Assembly (NCBI GenBank): GCA_015039465.1
Contig: MU130299.1
Coordinates: forward strand, 268,476 to 332,475
DNA: 64,000 bases
From: Phlegmacium glaucopus
Lineage: Eukaryota; Basidiomycota; Agaricomycetes; Agaricales; Cortinariaceae
Reading direction: 5' to 3'
Below, piece by piece: positions 33,295 through 45,430 of this stretch. How positions within the stretch are numbered: the stretch's first letter is position 1; every line of letters starts with the position of its first letter. The notes beneath the pieces are model-generated. The model had not been told where the DNA came from and ran no database searches. It saw only the letters and a list, made by a program, of their open reading frames with translations. Made by a program: the position numbers and the translations under genes.

Positions 33295-34209
33295 TCAAAT
33301 ACTGTATGTACAAAGTACCCTTGAACAAGGGGGTCCCAGGTCTTTAGTCCATGACCTGAGGAGGGGTACCTGCTGAGGGCTTAATTTTTTTTTCTAGTAT
33401 CACTTTAAACACACATTTCCTGCTACTAGACAGTATTTCTGCCCCTGTATCATCATAACATAGCTAAATACAGTTCATATTTGCCTTCTGGGCAAGGTTA
33501 TTTATGTTTTTAAGTGATAAAAGATTGTTAAAAAACATATGGAGAGTCAGAAAACATATGGAGACCACCTATAACTGGATGATCCAACCACATCCCATCA
33601 AAACATACCTAATTTGGACAAAAACATACCCTTTTTGGAAGGGGGTAGGTCAAAATGCCTTAAAATTTTTTACCAACCCTGTGCCATTTTTACAATTCCT
33701 GGACTCCCTTGCCCTTGAAGTACCCATACAATGTTTGTAAAATTGCAAAATAGTAATAGTAATCATATAACCACTAGGCTCAAAACCAGACATTATGGAT
33801 AAAATCAGATTTGGGATCAGATTAGTTACCATAACGTCTGGTAGGGTTTAACTGCAACTGAATAGACAACAATTTCAAATTCTGAACAGTGGCTAAAAAA
33901 ATCCTCTGCTTGTGTAGGCACCTCTATGTTCATGTTGGTTAGACTGGTGACCAGTCCCTTCCTAAAGAGGAAACAAGAACCCAGAGGGTCTCCTTGATAG
34001 AGGGACCGGTATAACTGAATTTGAATTAGTAGGCAATCCCTTATCAGTCCGGCGATCAAGTGGCATCGTTCATTGTTTCCTAATGGAGGCAACAACATCA
34101 GCAATTGTATTTTTGGAACGCGCTCAGTCCTGCTCTGGTTAAGTCATTCATACCTTTCACTCTTTGCTATCCTCTGTACTCTGCTTCAATACACCACCTC
34201 GTTGAATAA
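33295..34209. other. Spacer, no gene seen
   Basis: AT-rich sequence right of the gypsy element. A minus-strand ORF at 33826-34104 has no recognisable domain. Its GACCAGTCCCTTCC...AAGAGGAAACAAGAACC segment (33953-33985) recurs inverted at 35546-35580, so the two places share a repeated fragment. Confidence 0.4.
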
Positions 34210-34839
34210 ATGCCCTACCCTGCATCCTTTTCTGTTAGACCCCAGCATGCTCAGCCTGATGAAAATACTGGCTACAATACTCAACTAGCCTTTGTTATCC
34301 CTGGCAGCAAAGCAGCAGAACGAAATGCTAGACGCAAGAAAGGCTCCATTTCTGCTCTCCAAACTGTTCCCAATAGACGCTGGGAGGCCTCTGGTTCAAT
34401 TCACCCCCAATACTCGGCACCACATGGCTTAATGACTCCCAAAACACCTGATTCTTTTCTGATGGATGTTGACTCTAGGTATCATTACAGGCTGGGCCAA
34501 GAAGATATGTTTGCTGTGCCTCTAATACCTCGAGATTGTTCCAATGGATTCTACCCAGACTATTACGCCAAGTATGTCACTGAATTTCTACTATCTAATT
34601 TATTCTCTGACCTTGAAATCCAGTCATCCTGTAGTGCAAATCCTTCCAGCTTCTTGCCGATTACCCCGTCACCAATTTATACACCAATCCAACATTGGAG
34701 CAAATCCGGACCACATCAGTCTAACAGGTACTCACCCAGTGCATATCCAGAATCTCAATCTCTCATGCCTGGCTCTGATTACTGTCTCAATCACAAGAGC
34801 AAAAATAGCTGTGTCAGAAGCTTTTCTCAGGAAGTCTAA
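34210..34839 (+). CDS. Hypothetical protein, 209 codons
   Basis: An open frame from an ATG, with a basic patch (AAERNARRKKGS), Pro/Ser-rich low complexity and a hydrophobic/acidic segment YAKYVTEFLLSNLFSDLEI. I do not recognise a domain. It is much longer than chance ORFs in the surrounding AT-rich DNA, so it may be a real exon or gene. A MITE starts two bases after its stop. No introns or partner genes could be defined. Confidence 0.4.
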   Translation: MPYPASFSVRPQHAQPDENTGYNTQLAFVIPGSKAAERNARRKKGSISALQTVPNRRWEASGSIHPQYSAPHGLMTPKTPDSFLMDVDSRYHYRLGQEDMFAVPLIPRDCSNGFYPDYYAKYVTEFLLSNLFSDLEIQSSCSANPSSFLPITPSPIYTPIQHWSKSGPHQSNRYSPSAYPESQSLMPGSDYCLNHKSKNSCVRSFSQEV

Positions 34840-34840
34840 C

Positions 34841-35471
34841 CCAAGGGGGCACCGGGATCAAAAAAAAATACCTAGGGTCAATTTATTTTTTAAGCCAACT
34901 TTGGGTGGACTAACTAACTTATGTAATCAGGCACACATCTATATATGGCAATATGACGTCATCCTATCCTCACCTCCGTGCTCGCTTGCCTCCCCTTGCC
35001 TCAGAAGACACCTCGCAAGCAGTGAAAACCTAATTCTGGGGCTCCAACTCTAGGTATTAGAGGTGATACTAACATCTCAGGTAAGTAATGCAGCACAATC
35101 CTACTTGATAATGTGGTACTTACCCATTGAGTTTCACAGCCAGACTGATTACATTTTATTGTGCCACCTGATCAACCATCAAGTACCTGGGTGAAGGGAT
35201 ATTCAGTGCATTTCAAATTGCCTATAGATACTGGTTGTAAATAGTGTGATCACTCATAAAATATGAATATTACAGTCTTATCTACCTACACCAGACCTAT
35301 GCTACTAGAGAAACTCATTTCTGCACATCTTATGCATGTAGTAAGGCCTTAATAGCTTCAAATTGATGTTTTAAACCCTTGTTCTGGTGAAGTCCTTTTT
35401 TTTTTCGGGGCCTCCGGCTGGACTAACTAACCAGGTACCGGTCTGGCATTTCAATCCTGGTGCCCCCTTGG
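34841..35471. mobile_element. TIR element with CCAAGGGGGCACC ends
   Basis: The ends CCAAGGGGGCACCGGGAT and ATCCTGGTGCCCCCTTGG bound 631 bp. TCTAAC flanks both sides (34835-34840 and 35472-35477). There is no coding capacity; the ORF 34544-35053 straddles its edge. The superfamily is not clear from the 6-bp direct repeat. Confidence 0.7.
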
Positions 35472-35640
35472 TCTAACCTCTCATTCAGAGTTGGTACGTA
35501 GTCAATGGGTGCAGAAGCCATGGAACTCAATAGTAAGTGCAAGGGAGGGTTCTCGTTTCCTCTTTAGGAAGGGACGGTCACAAGGCTATGTGTTGGTATA
35601 CTGATGCAACGCTGCCTACTACATAGACATGTAAATAGTA

Positions 35641-36841
35641 CATCAGGAAGACGTCCAAAAAGTTTCCATGTTTTCAGGTGTTTTCAAAGGTTTCCAGGTT
35701 TCTGAAAACCTGGAAACTCGGAAACTCGGAAACCTCAATAAATTTTTAAATATATATTATATTGTGTAATAGGTAATTACACAAATTGAACAACTGGTGA
35801 TGGGGGATTGAGTTCAAGGTAGAGGCCTTTATATATATAAGGGCCTCAGGGTTCAAAGTTGGCTAGAAGACTCTAGAATTAGTGCTGTGCTTGGCCCGGC
35901 TTCAGGCCATGAGCCAGGCCAAGCCAGGCCAAAGTAATGGCCTGTGACGGCTTTTGGCCTGGCCTGGGATTTGAAAAGCCAAAGCCAAGCTGTCAAGCCA
36001 CAGCTTTTCAGTAGGCTTTTTTAGGCTTTTTATTTATTTTTCCAGGTGCATAATGGTGTTATATAGTTAGTAGTAACATATAAACAGATGAACATTGTAT
36101 TTAAATGTGAAAATTGATGATATATAGTAGTAAATTATTAGTAATATCTATTAATGGACAGGCAACAGCGTCCAGCTGAGCGGCAAAGCATGCACTGACA
36201 CCTTGTTCTCGTGACCATCACTATAGTATAGCTTGAAACCCTATTCTCCTTATGTTAGCAGGTACTTAGTAGAAATTAAAATTAAAATAAAATAATAAAA
36301 ATAATAAAAATAAAATTTGGCAAAAGCTGTGGCCTGAGCCAGGCCAAGCCAGGGCCAGGCCGTGGTTGACGGCTCTGGCTTGGCCTGAGGATTAGGAAAG
36401 CCAAAGCCGCCTCAGGCCAAGCCAAAGCCGGGGCTTTGAGGCCAAGCTGGGCCGGAACAGCACTATCTAGAATATTCCATCAATTCTTGTTATGTAATTG
36501 ATGGAATATTCTAGCTAATGAACCCTTGAAGCCGTTTACACATATATAAAGGCCCTCACTTTGTGCTGAATCCCCCCACTAGTCATTGCTAGTCATCATT
36601 TAATTTACATAATTAGTTTAAAATGAAATGTATAATACAAATATTATGTAGGTTTTTGAGTTTCCAGAGGTTTCCAGGTTTCCAGAGGTTTCCATAGACA
36701 GATTTTTTAAGAGGTTTCTGCAAAAAGGGACATAAGTTTCCAGATGTTGAGGTTTTCAAGGTTTTCTGAGGTTTCCAGAGGTTTTTGAGGTTCAATTGAG
36801 GTTGTGGAAACCTCAGAAACTTTTTGGACATCTTCCTGATG
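35641..36841. mobile_element. TIR element with GTTTCCAGAGG arms
   Basis: The ends CATCAGGAAGACGTCC and GGACATCTTCCTGATG lie at 35641 and 36841, then AAAAAGTTTCC/GGAAACTTTTT-type repeats. Arms consist of GTTTCCAGGTTTCC words. Element 35880-36465 is nested. The CATCAGGAA ends resemble those of 50702-51660 and the TA MITEs. The minus ORF 36613-36831 is repeat translation. Confidence 0.7.
35880..36465. mobile_element. hAT-type MITE with GGCCAAGCC arms, perfect 8-bp TSD
   Basis: The ends TAGTGCTGTGCTTGGCC and the complement of GGCCGGAACAGCACTA bound 586 bp. TCTAGAAT is duplicated exactly at 35872-35879 and 36466-36473. Arms repeat AGGCCAAGCCAGGCC; the middle is AT-rich. Related in design to 19730-20177. 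Confidence 0.92.
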
Positions 36842-37115
36842 GCAGGAGTTCATTGTCAAATACATGTTTTTGGTGTCCGCCTCTGAAGTGAATGTCCGAG
36901 CGATCCTTCTTTTCTTTGTAAAACCGTCGACAAAGCTGAGGGCCTAGCAGGTGTCAATTAAGCCCGTTCCATTGTCCATTTTAAGAATCTGTCAAATCAT
37001 TACATTTCTACCTACCCTAAAGTAAGTAGTTAAACCTAGAGGCGAGTCTATATAACCACAAAGTAAGACTCGTATTGCCGTGCAACGCAGCAGCCCGCAA
37101 CCACGTCGGTCGTCC

Positions 37116-39808
37116 ATGGCACCAACCACAAAATCCCAAAGTCAAACGACCCGTCAGAAACCAAAGGCGGCCGCAACTCTTCGCGCAAGAACTGTCAAGC
37201 TTGACGCTGCCAGCGGGGGGTCTCCTTTATCACTAAAAAGGTTGGATCCATTGACAGCAGTAAGTATTCTTTCTCAATATTTAGTAAAACAGGATAAATA
37301 ACTAAACCTCAAGAGACCAGTTTTCGAGGGGTTTGACTCCTACGCTCGTCCCATCGGCTACTACTAGCCTTGCAGCCTCATCGCCTCAAAACCAAAAGGA
37401 GAAGGGAAAAGCCAAAGAGAAGTCGCGTGTCTCTTCAACTTTGAACACGCCTGACGATGTTGGTAGGTCTCCGGATATTGAGGAAATATACATACATGAA
37501 CTTCTTATTTTGCAGACGATCAGCTCTGGGTGGACAAGTATGAACCTACAACTGAGGTGTGCCATGATTAGCTTCACGTTTTTAATTCCATTTAAATACC
37601 CTGCCAGGCAGAATTAGCTGTACATGTCAGGAAAGTGGAAGATGTCCGTCGTTGGTTAACTGAAGCTTTCGATGGCGGTCCTTTGGGTAAACTAAAGAGG
37701 TACAGGGTGTGTCCTTTTGCTTTTGGCTTGCCCCAGTCGTCTGAGATATAAAAGTAGAGAATCCTCGCGTTGACCGGGCCCGCCGGTACAGGGAAAACAT
37801 CCACAATTCGAGTTCTTGCTCGTGAATTGGGGTTCGAAATCATGGAATGGCGAAATGCAGTAGGGGAGGCATCCTCATCAATTTACGGTACGCCCACGCG
37901 TCTATTTCTCCCTGCCTATACCAACCTATTTCATAGACGAATCTGCATCTCTGCCCAGTACTTCAACCGGATTTCATCCTGAATTTGATCAGAATTATGA
38001 AGGCATTTTCACTAGGTTCGAGGCATTTCTGACTCGAGCCTCGACTTGTCAAAACATTTTCACCAACGTCGATACTCAACTCTCTCAATCTACTACCGCG
38101 ACCAAATCTACACCAAGGCGCCATATCATCCTACTTGAAGATCTGCCTAATATCTTACACGCAAGAACACAAGCACAATTCCACGAGGCTCTCAATTCTC
38201 TGGTAGCATCTGCACCTGCCAACCCAGCAGTACCACTCGTGATTATCATTAGTGACGCTGGAATGCGAGGCGAAGCCACTGATGAACGAATAGCGGGTGG
38301 TTCAGGACGGAATAAAATGCAAATTGTGGATGTAAGGACCGTCTTGTCGAAAGATCTTTTGGGAGGGCCTTACGTTACTGAAATAGGGTACTTTTATCCG
38401 TCATTTATCTTTTTCCTTCATATTTAAGGCTCAATATGCATTTTTAGATTTAATCCTATCGCACCAACACTCCTTCGTAAAGCTGTCCAAGCCCTTCTTA
38501 AGACCCATTTCGCCTCATCGTCCTCAGCATCCACTATAGCGCCTTCTAAAGAAGTCATCGACATCATTGTCGAATCTGCTAATGGAGATATCAGGAACGC
38601 CATCATGGCTCTCCAGTTCTCATGTATCGCTCACAAACCTAGCCAAAAGAAGAAGAAGCATATGGGAAACACATCGTCGTGCTAGAGGCAGTGACGAGAC
38701 GAGAACAAAGTTTAGCACTGTTTCATCTTCTGGGAAAGGTGTTGTATAATAAGCGTCCGTTTGTCCTCTCTTTATCCTCTTACGAATATTGCAACTAATT
38801 GTGGTTTGATTTATAGGTAAAGACCATCCTCCAAATCCATCTGCATCAGCGAAAGATTTACAAAAGGAACGAGAACTTGACGCGTTGCTCAAGGATCCAC
38901 TCAAACTTCCTTTACATCTCCAACATCATGAAAGAAGGACTAGCAGGGTCGATGTAGACGTATGTAAAACTTGATCTTTTTTCTATGCACATCCTCTTAA
39001 AACTTCTTTCGTTCTAGATGCTATACGCGGATTCGCCAATCGACTCCTCCCTTTTCTCCCTTTATATCCACCAGAATTATACCCAGTTCTGTAATGACAT
39101 TGAAGAGAGTGAGGGCGTAGCGGATTGGCTCAGTTGGGTTGACTCGAGCGGAGGGGAGGCTGTGTGTACCATTTCTTTTTCCTCTCTAAAAATGAAAATA
39201 TACATATTCTTTTTTTACAGTGGTATCAAGCCAACCCTCACCAATTCCATTTAATAACGTTAGGAACCTTACATTCATTGCCATCTCCAGTCATAAGACG
39301 ATCCCAGAAAACCTGCAAGCCAGAATTTTTCACCTTTCTCCAGAAAGAAAAGGATTCTTGGGATGCTGTACGTGTTATCAAAGATTGGATCGTCGAAAGC
39401 GAATTAGCCAAGGTCTGTAAAATTAGAAAATAATTTTCTGATTCTAATGAAATTGATTGTTTTTTTCCCTTTCTTTAGGATATGACTGGGTGGCGAGTAG
39501 GTGGATGGAGTAAAATTGATGTAGTGCTAGAGCTCGGCGGAATCCTAAAAGCAAAGGATGCAGTCCAGTCGCCTGCTTCGTCATCATTCAAGCCTCCCCC
39601 CGTACACAAACTATTCTCAGAGATGAAATTCATACGTGGAGGAAGCAGTGTGAATGCACAACAGCTTGATGAAGCGGATATCGTTGAGAACGGACAACAC
39701 TTTGATGAAGATGAAAGTCTTGGTATTGATACTCACCCGATGATGACAAAGGATCAGCAACAGCAAGGAGGATGGTTGGACACTGATGATATTGAAGAAT
39801 TTGACTAG
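37116..39808 (+). CDS. RAD17: Rad17-type checkpoint clamp loader, 11 exons, one apparent frameshift
   Basis: Rad17 replaces Rfc1 in a clamp loader that puts the 9-1-1 clamp on damaged DNA in the nucleus. Exons: 37116-37259, 37321-37462, 37516-37556, 37608-37706, 37758-37887, 37937-38387, 38448-38754, 38817-38959, 39018-39161, 39221-39412, 39479-39808; all introns are GT-AG and phases match. Family marks: DQLWVDKYEPTTE, VRRWLTEA, Walker A GPAGTGKTS (exon 5), Walker-B-like HIILLEDLPN, ISDAGMRGE, FNPIAPTLLRKA, then EAVTRREQSLALFHLLGK and LYIHQNYTQF. The C-terminus is acidic (WLDTDDIEEFD). Within exon 7 (about 38640-38690) the frame changes by one base after KPSQKKKK and before HIVVLEAVTRR. This is a real mutation, a sequencing error or an unusual intron; I could not find splice sites that fix it. 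Confidence 0.88.
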
Positions 39809-39809
39809 T

Positions 39810-41784
39810 TTTTCGTTCACTCCGAGTCTGTTCTGATCTTTACACTTTCTTTTGTTCGTTGTAGTTTGAAACCATTGATCATAATCCTGATTTTACATAA
39901 AGGGGTTTTTCTATTGTTCTATTGCCATTGCACCAGGTTATGCTAAGATGTTGAGGATATGGTTTGTCCAACCACTTGTATGCCATATCTCTAGCATCAT
40001 GATAGTGGTATGGTTGGAAATGTTACACCAACCCCGCAACTTTAACCACAACCATCACGCATCACGACTTTAATCCAATGGCCCATAGGATACATCACGG
40101 CATGCTAGCCGAATTTGAGAACTTGGCCTAATGTATCAATCCAATTTCAGGATCTCGGCGTTTGAAGACTACGATCCATCTACAACTTAAGCGAGCTACA
40201 GCGAACTGCAGAAAGTAACATCCTTGTCACCCTAAGGAGACTTAGGAAAGAGAGACTGGAAGTACCACACTTGCAAATGGCTTTTTCAATAGGTATTACG
40301 CAATCTTTGGCCTGATCACTGATTCTAAAAAAACTACAGGACGATGGAATTGCCTTCTCGAGCCGACGTTAAACTCATTGTCGTGAATCTTGGAATGCCA
40401 CTTACACCACCTCCATGCTACGTCTGCGAATATATCTTGTTCCAACGCTAGTTGGCAAGCTACCGCTCTATCATTTAATAAGAGGGAGGCAAGCTGGAGC
40501 TAGATTGGCAGTAGTCACTTCATCCCAGTTCTCTTCGCCAGATTCATATTGACCCATCATTTGAGATGAAGCTGGCGCAGATGCTGGCAAGGGCAATGAT
40601 ACAGGTACTGTTGGCGGTGGTACTATTGGAAGTGGTACATTGTGCGAAGAGGTTCCAGTGTCTCTGGGTTCTGAGACCCTGGGGGCAGCGATGGCGGCGC
40701 AATTGGACTCGATCCACCCTGGCAACGACAAGGGACAGTCTGTTGTGGCGTGGATGGTCGATGCCGTTTCGTAGGTCTGCAGAACGCGATTACTTCTTCA
40801 TCTGCATATGAGGCCGGTTTTTAGAGGCACAGTAAGTATAGGAGGAGGAACGGGAATAGGATTGGCTCTTCGGAATTAATCCTTTTGTTGAACTGGTTCA
40901 TTGTGCTCAAGAGAGTTCGGAATGTGCAACCCTCCCAAGGTATGGTAGTTTCCTAGCAAAAGATGCGTCAATTGGACATGCAAGGAATATGCCACAAAAC
41001 ACCAACTCGGCATCTGAAGCATGCATCATGGCATGATGCGGGATATCACCTTTCCTGCTGACCACAAAACCACAGATTTCACAAGGATCAACCTTATCTT
41101 TATTTACGCATTACCAGAATTTTTAATCAACATAATATAAAAACCGTCAGAATGGCTAAGACCCACCTGAGGCTGCTTAGGACGAGCGGCAGTCTTTCCC
41201 TTTAGACTGTATAGCAGGCATGGGTTCCAATAGAATTAGTCTCCAGAGACGCGAAGTGTACGAGGGGAAGAAGTGTGCTGATCTACTGATCGAAGAGGCA
41301 CCGATCCACCCAAAAGCAAGTCGGATGGAAAGAACAATGTGCAACCCACGCAGTCCTTGAACCATTTCTTGGATTGTGTTCCTCAAGTTGCCAGACGAGG
41401 CAGTTCTCGCGTTTGGCTCAGTGGCACCCCTGACAATAAAATAAATCGGTATGATGGTGAGGATTTCAAAATCAGTATACAACGTACTGCAAACCAAACT
41501 TCCTCTACATCAGTTTCTGTATCTTCCAGCTGCGTTTTTCAGAAATAACCCAACTCTTGCCGAACGTCGTTAGCGCTGGAAGTCCGTATATGGAGAACGT
41601 GTCGATTCGATGGAAGAGGTGGTGGAAGAGAAGGTCAGAATAGAAATGGAGCAGAGCATGGTCTTCAACCACATCGACGCAAAAGCCGACCAGTACTAGA
41701 CAGCCTCATTGTATGCAGTTCAAGGTTATGCACTAGACGAACACACAATCATGATTCTTCGGGGTGAACTTTCACATGATTGCA
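39810..41784. other. Region with weak coding remnants, none identified
   Basis: RAD17's 3' flank (39810-40400) has no ORF of note. Minus-strand ORFs at 40471-40731 (Pro/Ser-rich, ending EENWDEVTTANL) and 41177-41497, and a frame near 41560-41700 reading HALLHFYSDLLFHHLFHRID, look like pieces of decayed genes, but I do not recognise them. Short ORFs on the plus strand are unsupported. Confidence 0.35.
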
Positions 41785-42416
41785 TCAATTGAGAATAACA
41801 TCCATTTCATTGGGAGTATCCCTCCCGTTCGATGAGGATGGAAAAACGTCAGCGCTGGCGGTTAAAGAGTCAATCAACAAGGCTAAACGCGAGGTTCCAA
41901 GGTTAGGTTCCCAAAATTGTGACACGTCAGCAACATAGTATGCATAGGCGAAAAACAATGAGAAACCTTTCGAATTTCTTTCAAGTCATCCTTGAAACCG
42001 TCTGCGACCAATGTCATCCAAAATTGGCGAAATCGATCATTAGGTTCTTTTTCTTTAGATCCAGCAGCATTCCCTGCATTTTCCGACGGCAGGAAAAACG
42101 GCAAGGCTGTTGAAGGTGGAGGCGGAGAAGGAGAAACCTGTCGAATTTAGCAACGTTCTGAGGCTTCCTCTCAAAATTTCACCAGCTGCGTCTTCTTGAT
42201 CCGACGGACCTGACTCTGATGGATCTGAGTCCGATGATGAGCTGAGGTGGCGAAGGTACAGGCACCTCTTTGGTCATTATTTTGGGTGCTTCATCTTCAG
42301 TAGAGTCTGATGAAGAATCTGACGAAGATGAGCTGGTGGATGCGGCCTTTCTTTTGCGTTTTCTGTTCCTTTTCCTTTGCGCAGGAGGCTTTGTTGTAGC
42401 AGGCGGTATATTATCA
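41785..42416 (-). pseudogene. RSA3: Ribosome assembly protein 3 (RSA3-like), decayed
   Basis: Minus-strand pieces in RSA3 order: a basic block PPAQRKRNRKRKRKAAS, a serine/acidic run STSSSSSDSSSDSTEDEAP, a second acidic piece SDSDPSESGPSDQEDAAGE in another frame, then the conserved domain RFRQFWMTLVADGF-KDDLKEIRK, and the end LGTSRLALLIDSL...ADVFPS with stop at 41785. Rsa3 acts in 60S subunit maturation in the nucleolus. The pieces need at least two frame changes. After IRK a GT donor is present, but no AG acceptor precedes LGTSRLALL. Either the exons are more complex than I can see or this is a pseudogene. Confidence 0.6.
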
Positions 42417-42439
42417 GAGATTCAGAGCGCTTCATCTTG

Positions 42440-42840
42440 TTAAAATCGAGTGCATTGGTGCCATTATTTATAGCAACTGTCGCCACAGGTACGTCACGCT
42501 AAGCTATGTATGAGCAAGGAAAGAATCTCGCATAATGATAGATGAACTCACGAGCGTTTGAACTATACTGTGTAATGACTCCACGTCATCTAGCGCACTT
42601 TCTTTAACAGGAACACCAATGACAGGAAGCGCAGTCATCCCCCACGCCTGGTAAATGAGCTGCACCTCCTGCGCCAGCTATAATCGTTCGTCGGCCCTTC
42701 GCAGGCGCTGATCGTGCGTATTCTGCGAGATGGTGAGCTAAGACTTAGTTCGTACGGAATCTTGAATTGATCTAGAATTCGCGCTGCGGGTAGCATCACG
42801 GGCAGGTCTGACCCTATAAATTAATCACAGCGACCAACGG
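42440..42840 (-). pseudogene. ADE2: AIR carboxylase (PurE domain of ADE2) fragment
   Basis: Minus-strand pieces match the catalytic PurE domain of phosphoribosylaminoimidazole carboxylase (de novo purine synthesis): SDLPVMLPAARILDQFKIPYEL, then AHHLAEYARSAPAKGRRTIIAGAGGAAHLPG, MTALPVIGVPVKES, SLHSIVQTL, an intact GT-AG intron (about 42491-42556) and RDVPVATVAINNGTNA. Frameshifts separate PYEL from AHHLAEY and LPG from MTALP. The N-terminal ATP-grasp part is not found upstream. The C-terminus runs straight into the RSA3-like sequence. It is a gene relic, perhaps a duplicated and rearranged pair. Confidence 0.7.
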
Positions 42841-43489
42841 ATTAGAATCTGAAAATCTAGATTCTGTGCATGAGTCCTATCAGCCGATAGTATCGGTGGC
42901 GGTTCCAATCCATAGACGTCTCCATCCAAAACAATAGTACTGAAATTCGGTCAGCCTTGAAATCATAGTTCATTGCGAAATCCAGACTTCAGCCTCGAAT
43001 CTGTACATAAGCAAAGACATTCTCTGTTCCTTCTCTCTGAATTAAAATAAGCAGTGAAGTCACAAATGAGGGAGTTTTAAAAAAGGCTAGTCCTGTTTTT
43101 ACCGCGCCCCCAAACCCGTGCTAGAAAATCATTATGTAATCCTCGGCCTTTGAATTATCGTCGCGTCGAGCTCACGCGACGACAGATGCCTTTTGCTACT
43201 TTTTACTGTGAAAGTTGTTATATTTAGCTTAGGCACCATATAAATTAAAATTTGGGACTCAGAGGATGGGTGTTTATGTGACTTCCTCGTCGGTAGGAAA
43301 TGAAGCCCAGTGAAAACCGGTTCTGAGCTGAGTGAGAAAAATCTGAGCTGAGTGAGAGAAATCTAAGTTGAGTAAGAAAAATGAGACTAAACGAGTATGT
43401 TCGTAAAATGTCGCACCTGGCATTTGATTGTTTTCTCATCAATTTGTTGCAGCTTGTTCGGCTTCCCATTTTGTCATGTCCGACTCATG

Positions 43490-43600
43490 CTTACACAAGC
43501 CATGAACCCGTGCCTTTGGCACGGCGCCGCTCCGCTTTGCCGGCCTACAGCACAGATTCAGGGCTTGCCAGGGGCTCTGCCCCCTGGACCCCTGGCTGCA
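43490..43600. repeat. GC-rich palindromic repeat
   Basis: Contains GCCTTTGGCACGGCGCCG and GGGGCTCTGCCCCCTGGACC, short self-complementary runs unlike the surrounding AT-rich DNA. It resembles the small GC clusters dispersed in some fungal genomes. Confidence 0.4.
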
Positions 43601-43618
43601 TCACAACAGTGGACTCAG

Positions 43619-43815
43619 TGAAAAATCCTAATAGCCAACTCAGTTTTAGATCCCAATGGTAGACCCAGTTTCAAATCCTAATGGTAGACCCAGTTTCAAA
43701 TCCTAATGGGAGACCCAGTTTCAAATCCTAATGGGAGACCCAGTTTCAAATCTTAATGGGAGACCCAGCTTCAAATCCTAATGGGAGACCCAGCTTCAAA
43801 TCCTAATGGTAGACT
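43619..43815. repeat. 25-bp minisatellite
   Basis: About eight direct copies of a 25-bp unit containing GAGACCCAGTTTCAAATCC, with unit-to-unit variants (TAGACTCAG, GAGACCCAGC). The regular spacing and lack of distinct spacers argue against CRISPR. Confidence 0.85.
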
Positions 43816-45029
43816 CAGTCTGATATTGGATATCCCAGTAGTAGACTCCACCTGATATCCCAAGAGCCAACTCATCTGAGCAGAAGAGAGTATTTATATA
43901 TCTGCCCATCCACCTAACACTCAGTCAACAAATCACAGCCTGAGGACAACACAAAATAGTCCATTTTATCACAAACACATTCTCTTTTATTTTCTACTCT
44001 TGAAAAAACTTGAGAAGCCATTTTTATAAATCCTACCCTATCTAAATAATATCACTAAAACATCTAAATAACTCAAATCAATTTATTTTATCTCCTTTTC
44101 ACTTAATTTACACTTAAAATACTTCAATTTTCTGAACTTGAACACCATCCAGAACCATCATAAATCATAAGAACCTTTCTATTTTCTCTTCCCAATTTAT
44201 TTCTGCTTGAATAATAATTAGTTCAAACTTTGACTCAAATACACTCCAATTATACTTAGTAATAGTAGACCCATCTGAGCATCTCAGACTATGAACATCT
44301 ACCCATCACACTCTGAAGAAGAGAGAGTCATCAAATATAGCCAATAATCATCATCAGTTGTGAATGAGCATCTTGACCCATCATAAATTTATTCTTATCA
44401 ATGTTCTAATATCATATTCTGTCCTGAGGTGTGTTGGAGACAGGTGAACAATTGTGAGATACCCTGACACAACCCCTATCATACATCACCATACAGGAGT
44501 TTCAGGAGGAAGGATTGCTGTTGTTGTGTAAATCCTCAGTCATAAATCATAAATCCTTCTCTCCTGTCACTCAATTAATCAACATCCTACACTCACCACA
44601 TAAATATTAATCATACCATCCCTCTTCTATTTTATCTATTTTTCACTTAATTTTCATTTTCTACATTTTTCTCATCTGAATGGTCTATATATAAATCATG
44701 AACACACACAGAACATCTTCCATAAGATCCCTTGAGCTTTGTTTTCTCTTCCAATCTTATTTCCACTTCCAGAAATAATTAGTTCTCACTTTTACTCAAA
44801 TACCCTGTATGTATCATTGAATGTATTTTTTAAACATTGAACTTGAACCTCATTTACATTTTTCTCAATTTCTAAATTGTATCAAATATTTAATCCATCA
44901 CACTCAACTTACTTTAATTCAATTCAATTTATCTCAATTTTTTCATTTTCAAAATTCTCATAGTAATACAAAACAGAGAACCCTCATCTTACCACCTACC
45001 TGCCTCACTCATCTATGCCCATCTAACCA

Positions 45030-45430
45030 TATTCCCATCTCCATCCATCTCTCTGTCTTGATTTATCTTCCCACTCACATTGTTATTCTAACCATCCTCC
45101 CAATCACTCAAAATAACTCTATTCATCTTCCAATCTTGTTTTTTATTCTCAATTTATCTGACATTTTCTTATGTTCCCATTCACCTATCTGTCACATTAA
45201 GTGTGTATATTATTTTTATTTTAACCTCATCTTCTCATCCCATGTTCCTAATTCTCATGGTACAGCCTACCACCACCCCACTCATCCATACCTATCTAAC
45301 CATATTCCCTCCCATCTCCATCCACCTCTCTGTCTTGATTTATCTTCCCACTCACATTGTTAATATTCCCTCCCATCAACATCCACCTCTCTGTCTTGAT
45401 TTATCTTCCCACCCACATTGTTATTGTAAC
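45030..45430. repeat. Imperfect tandem repeats in CT-rich DNA
   Basis: A unit with CCACCTCTCTGTCTTGATTT and ATCTTCCCACTCACATTGTT occurs three times (about 45040, 45325, 45385), and CATTAAGTGTGTATATTA occurs twice. The ORFs here are translations of this CT-rich repeat. Confidence 0.7.

Noticed and set aside
36150..36235. Possible tRNA gene in the middle of the GGCCAAGCC MITE
   Set aside because: GC-richer patch but no B box (GGTTCRANNCC) and no foldable acceptor stem.
38626..38650. A 19-nt intron (GTATCG...CTAG) to explain the RAD17 exon-7 frame change
   Set aside because: Too short for a spliceosomal intron and it does not restore the required frame.
43619..43815. Possible CRISPR array
   Set aside because: Units are contiguous 25-bp repeats without unique spacers, and the context is eukaryotic.
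44821..45363. 180-codon ORF
   Set aside because: CT-rich AT-rich repeat DNA translated into Leu/Ile/His/Pro runs; internal tandem repeats explain the open frame.
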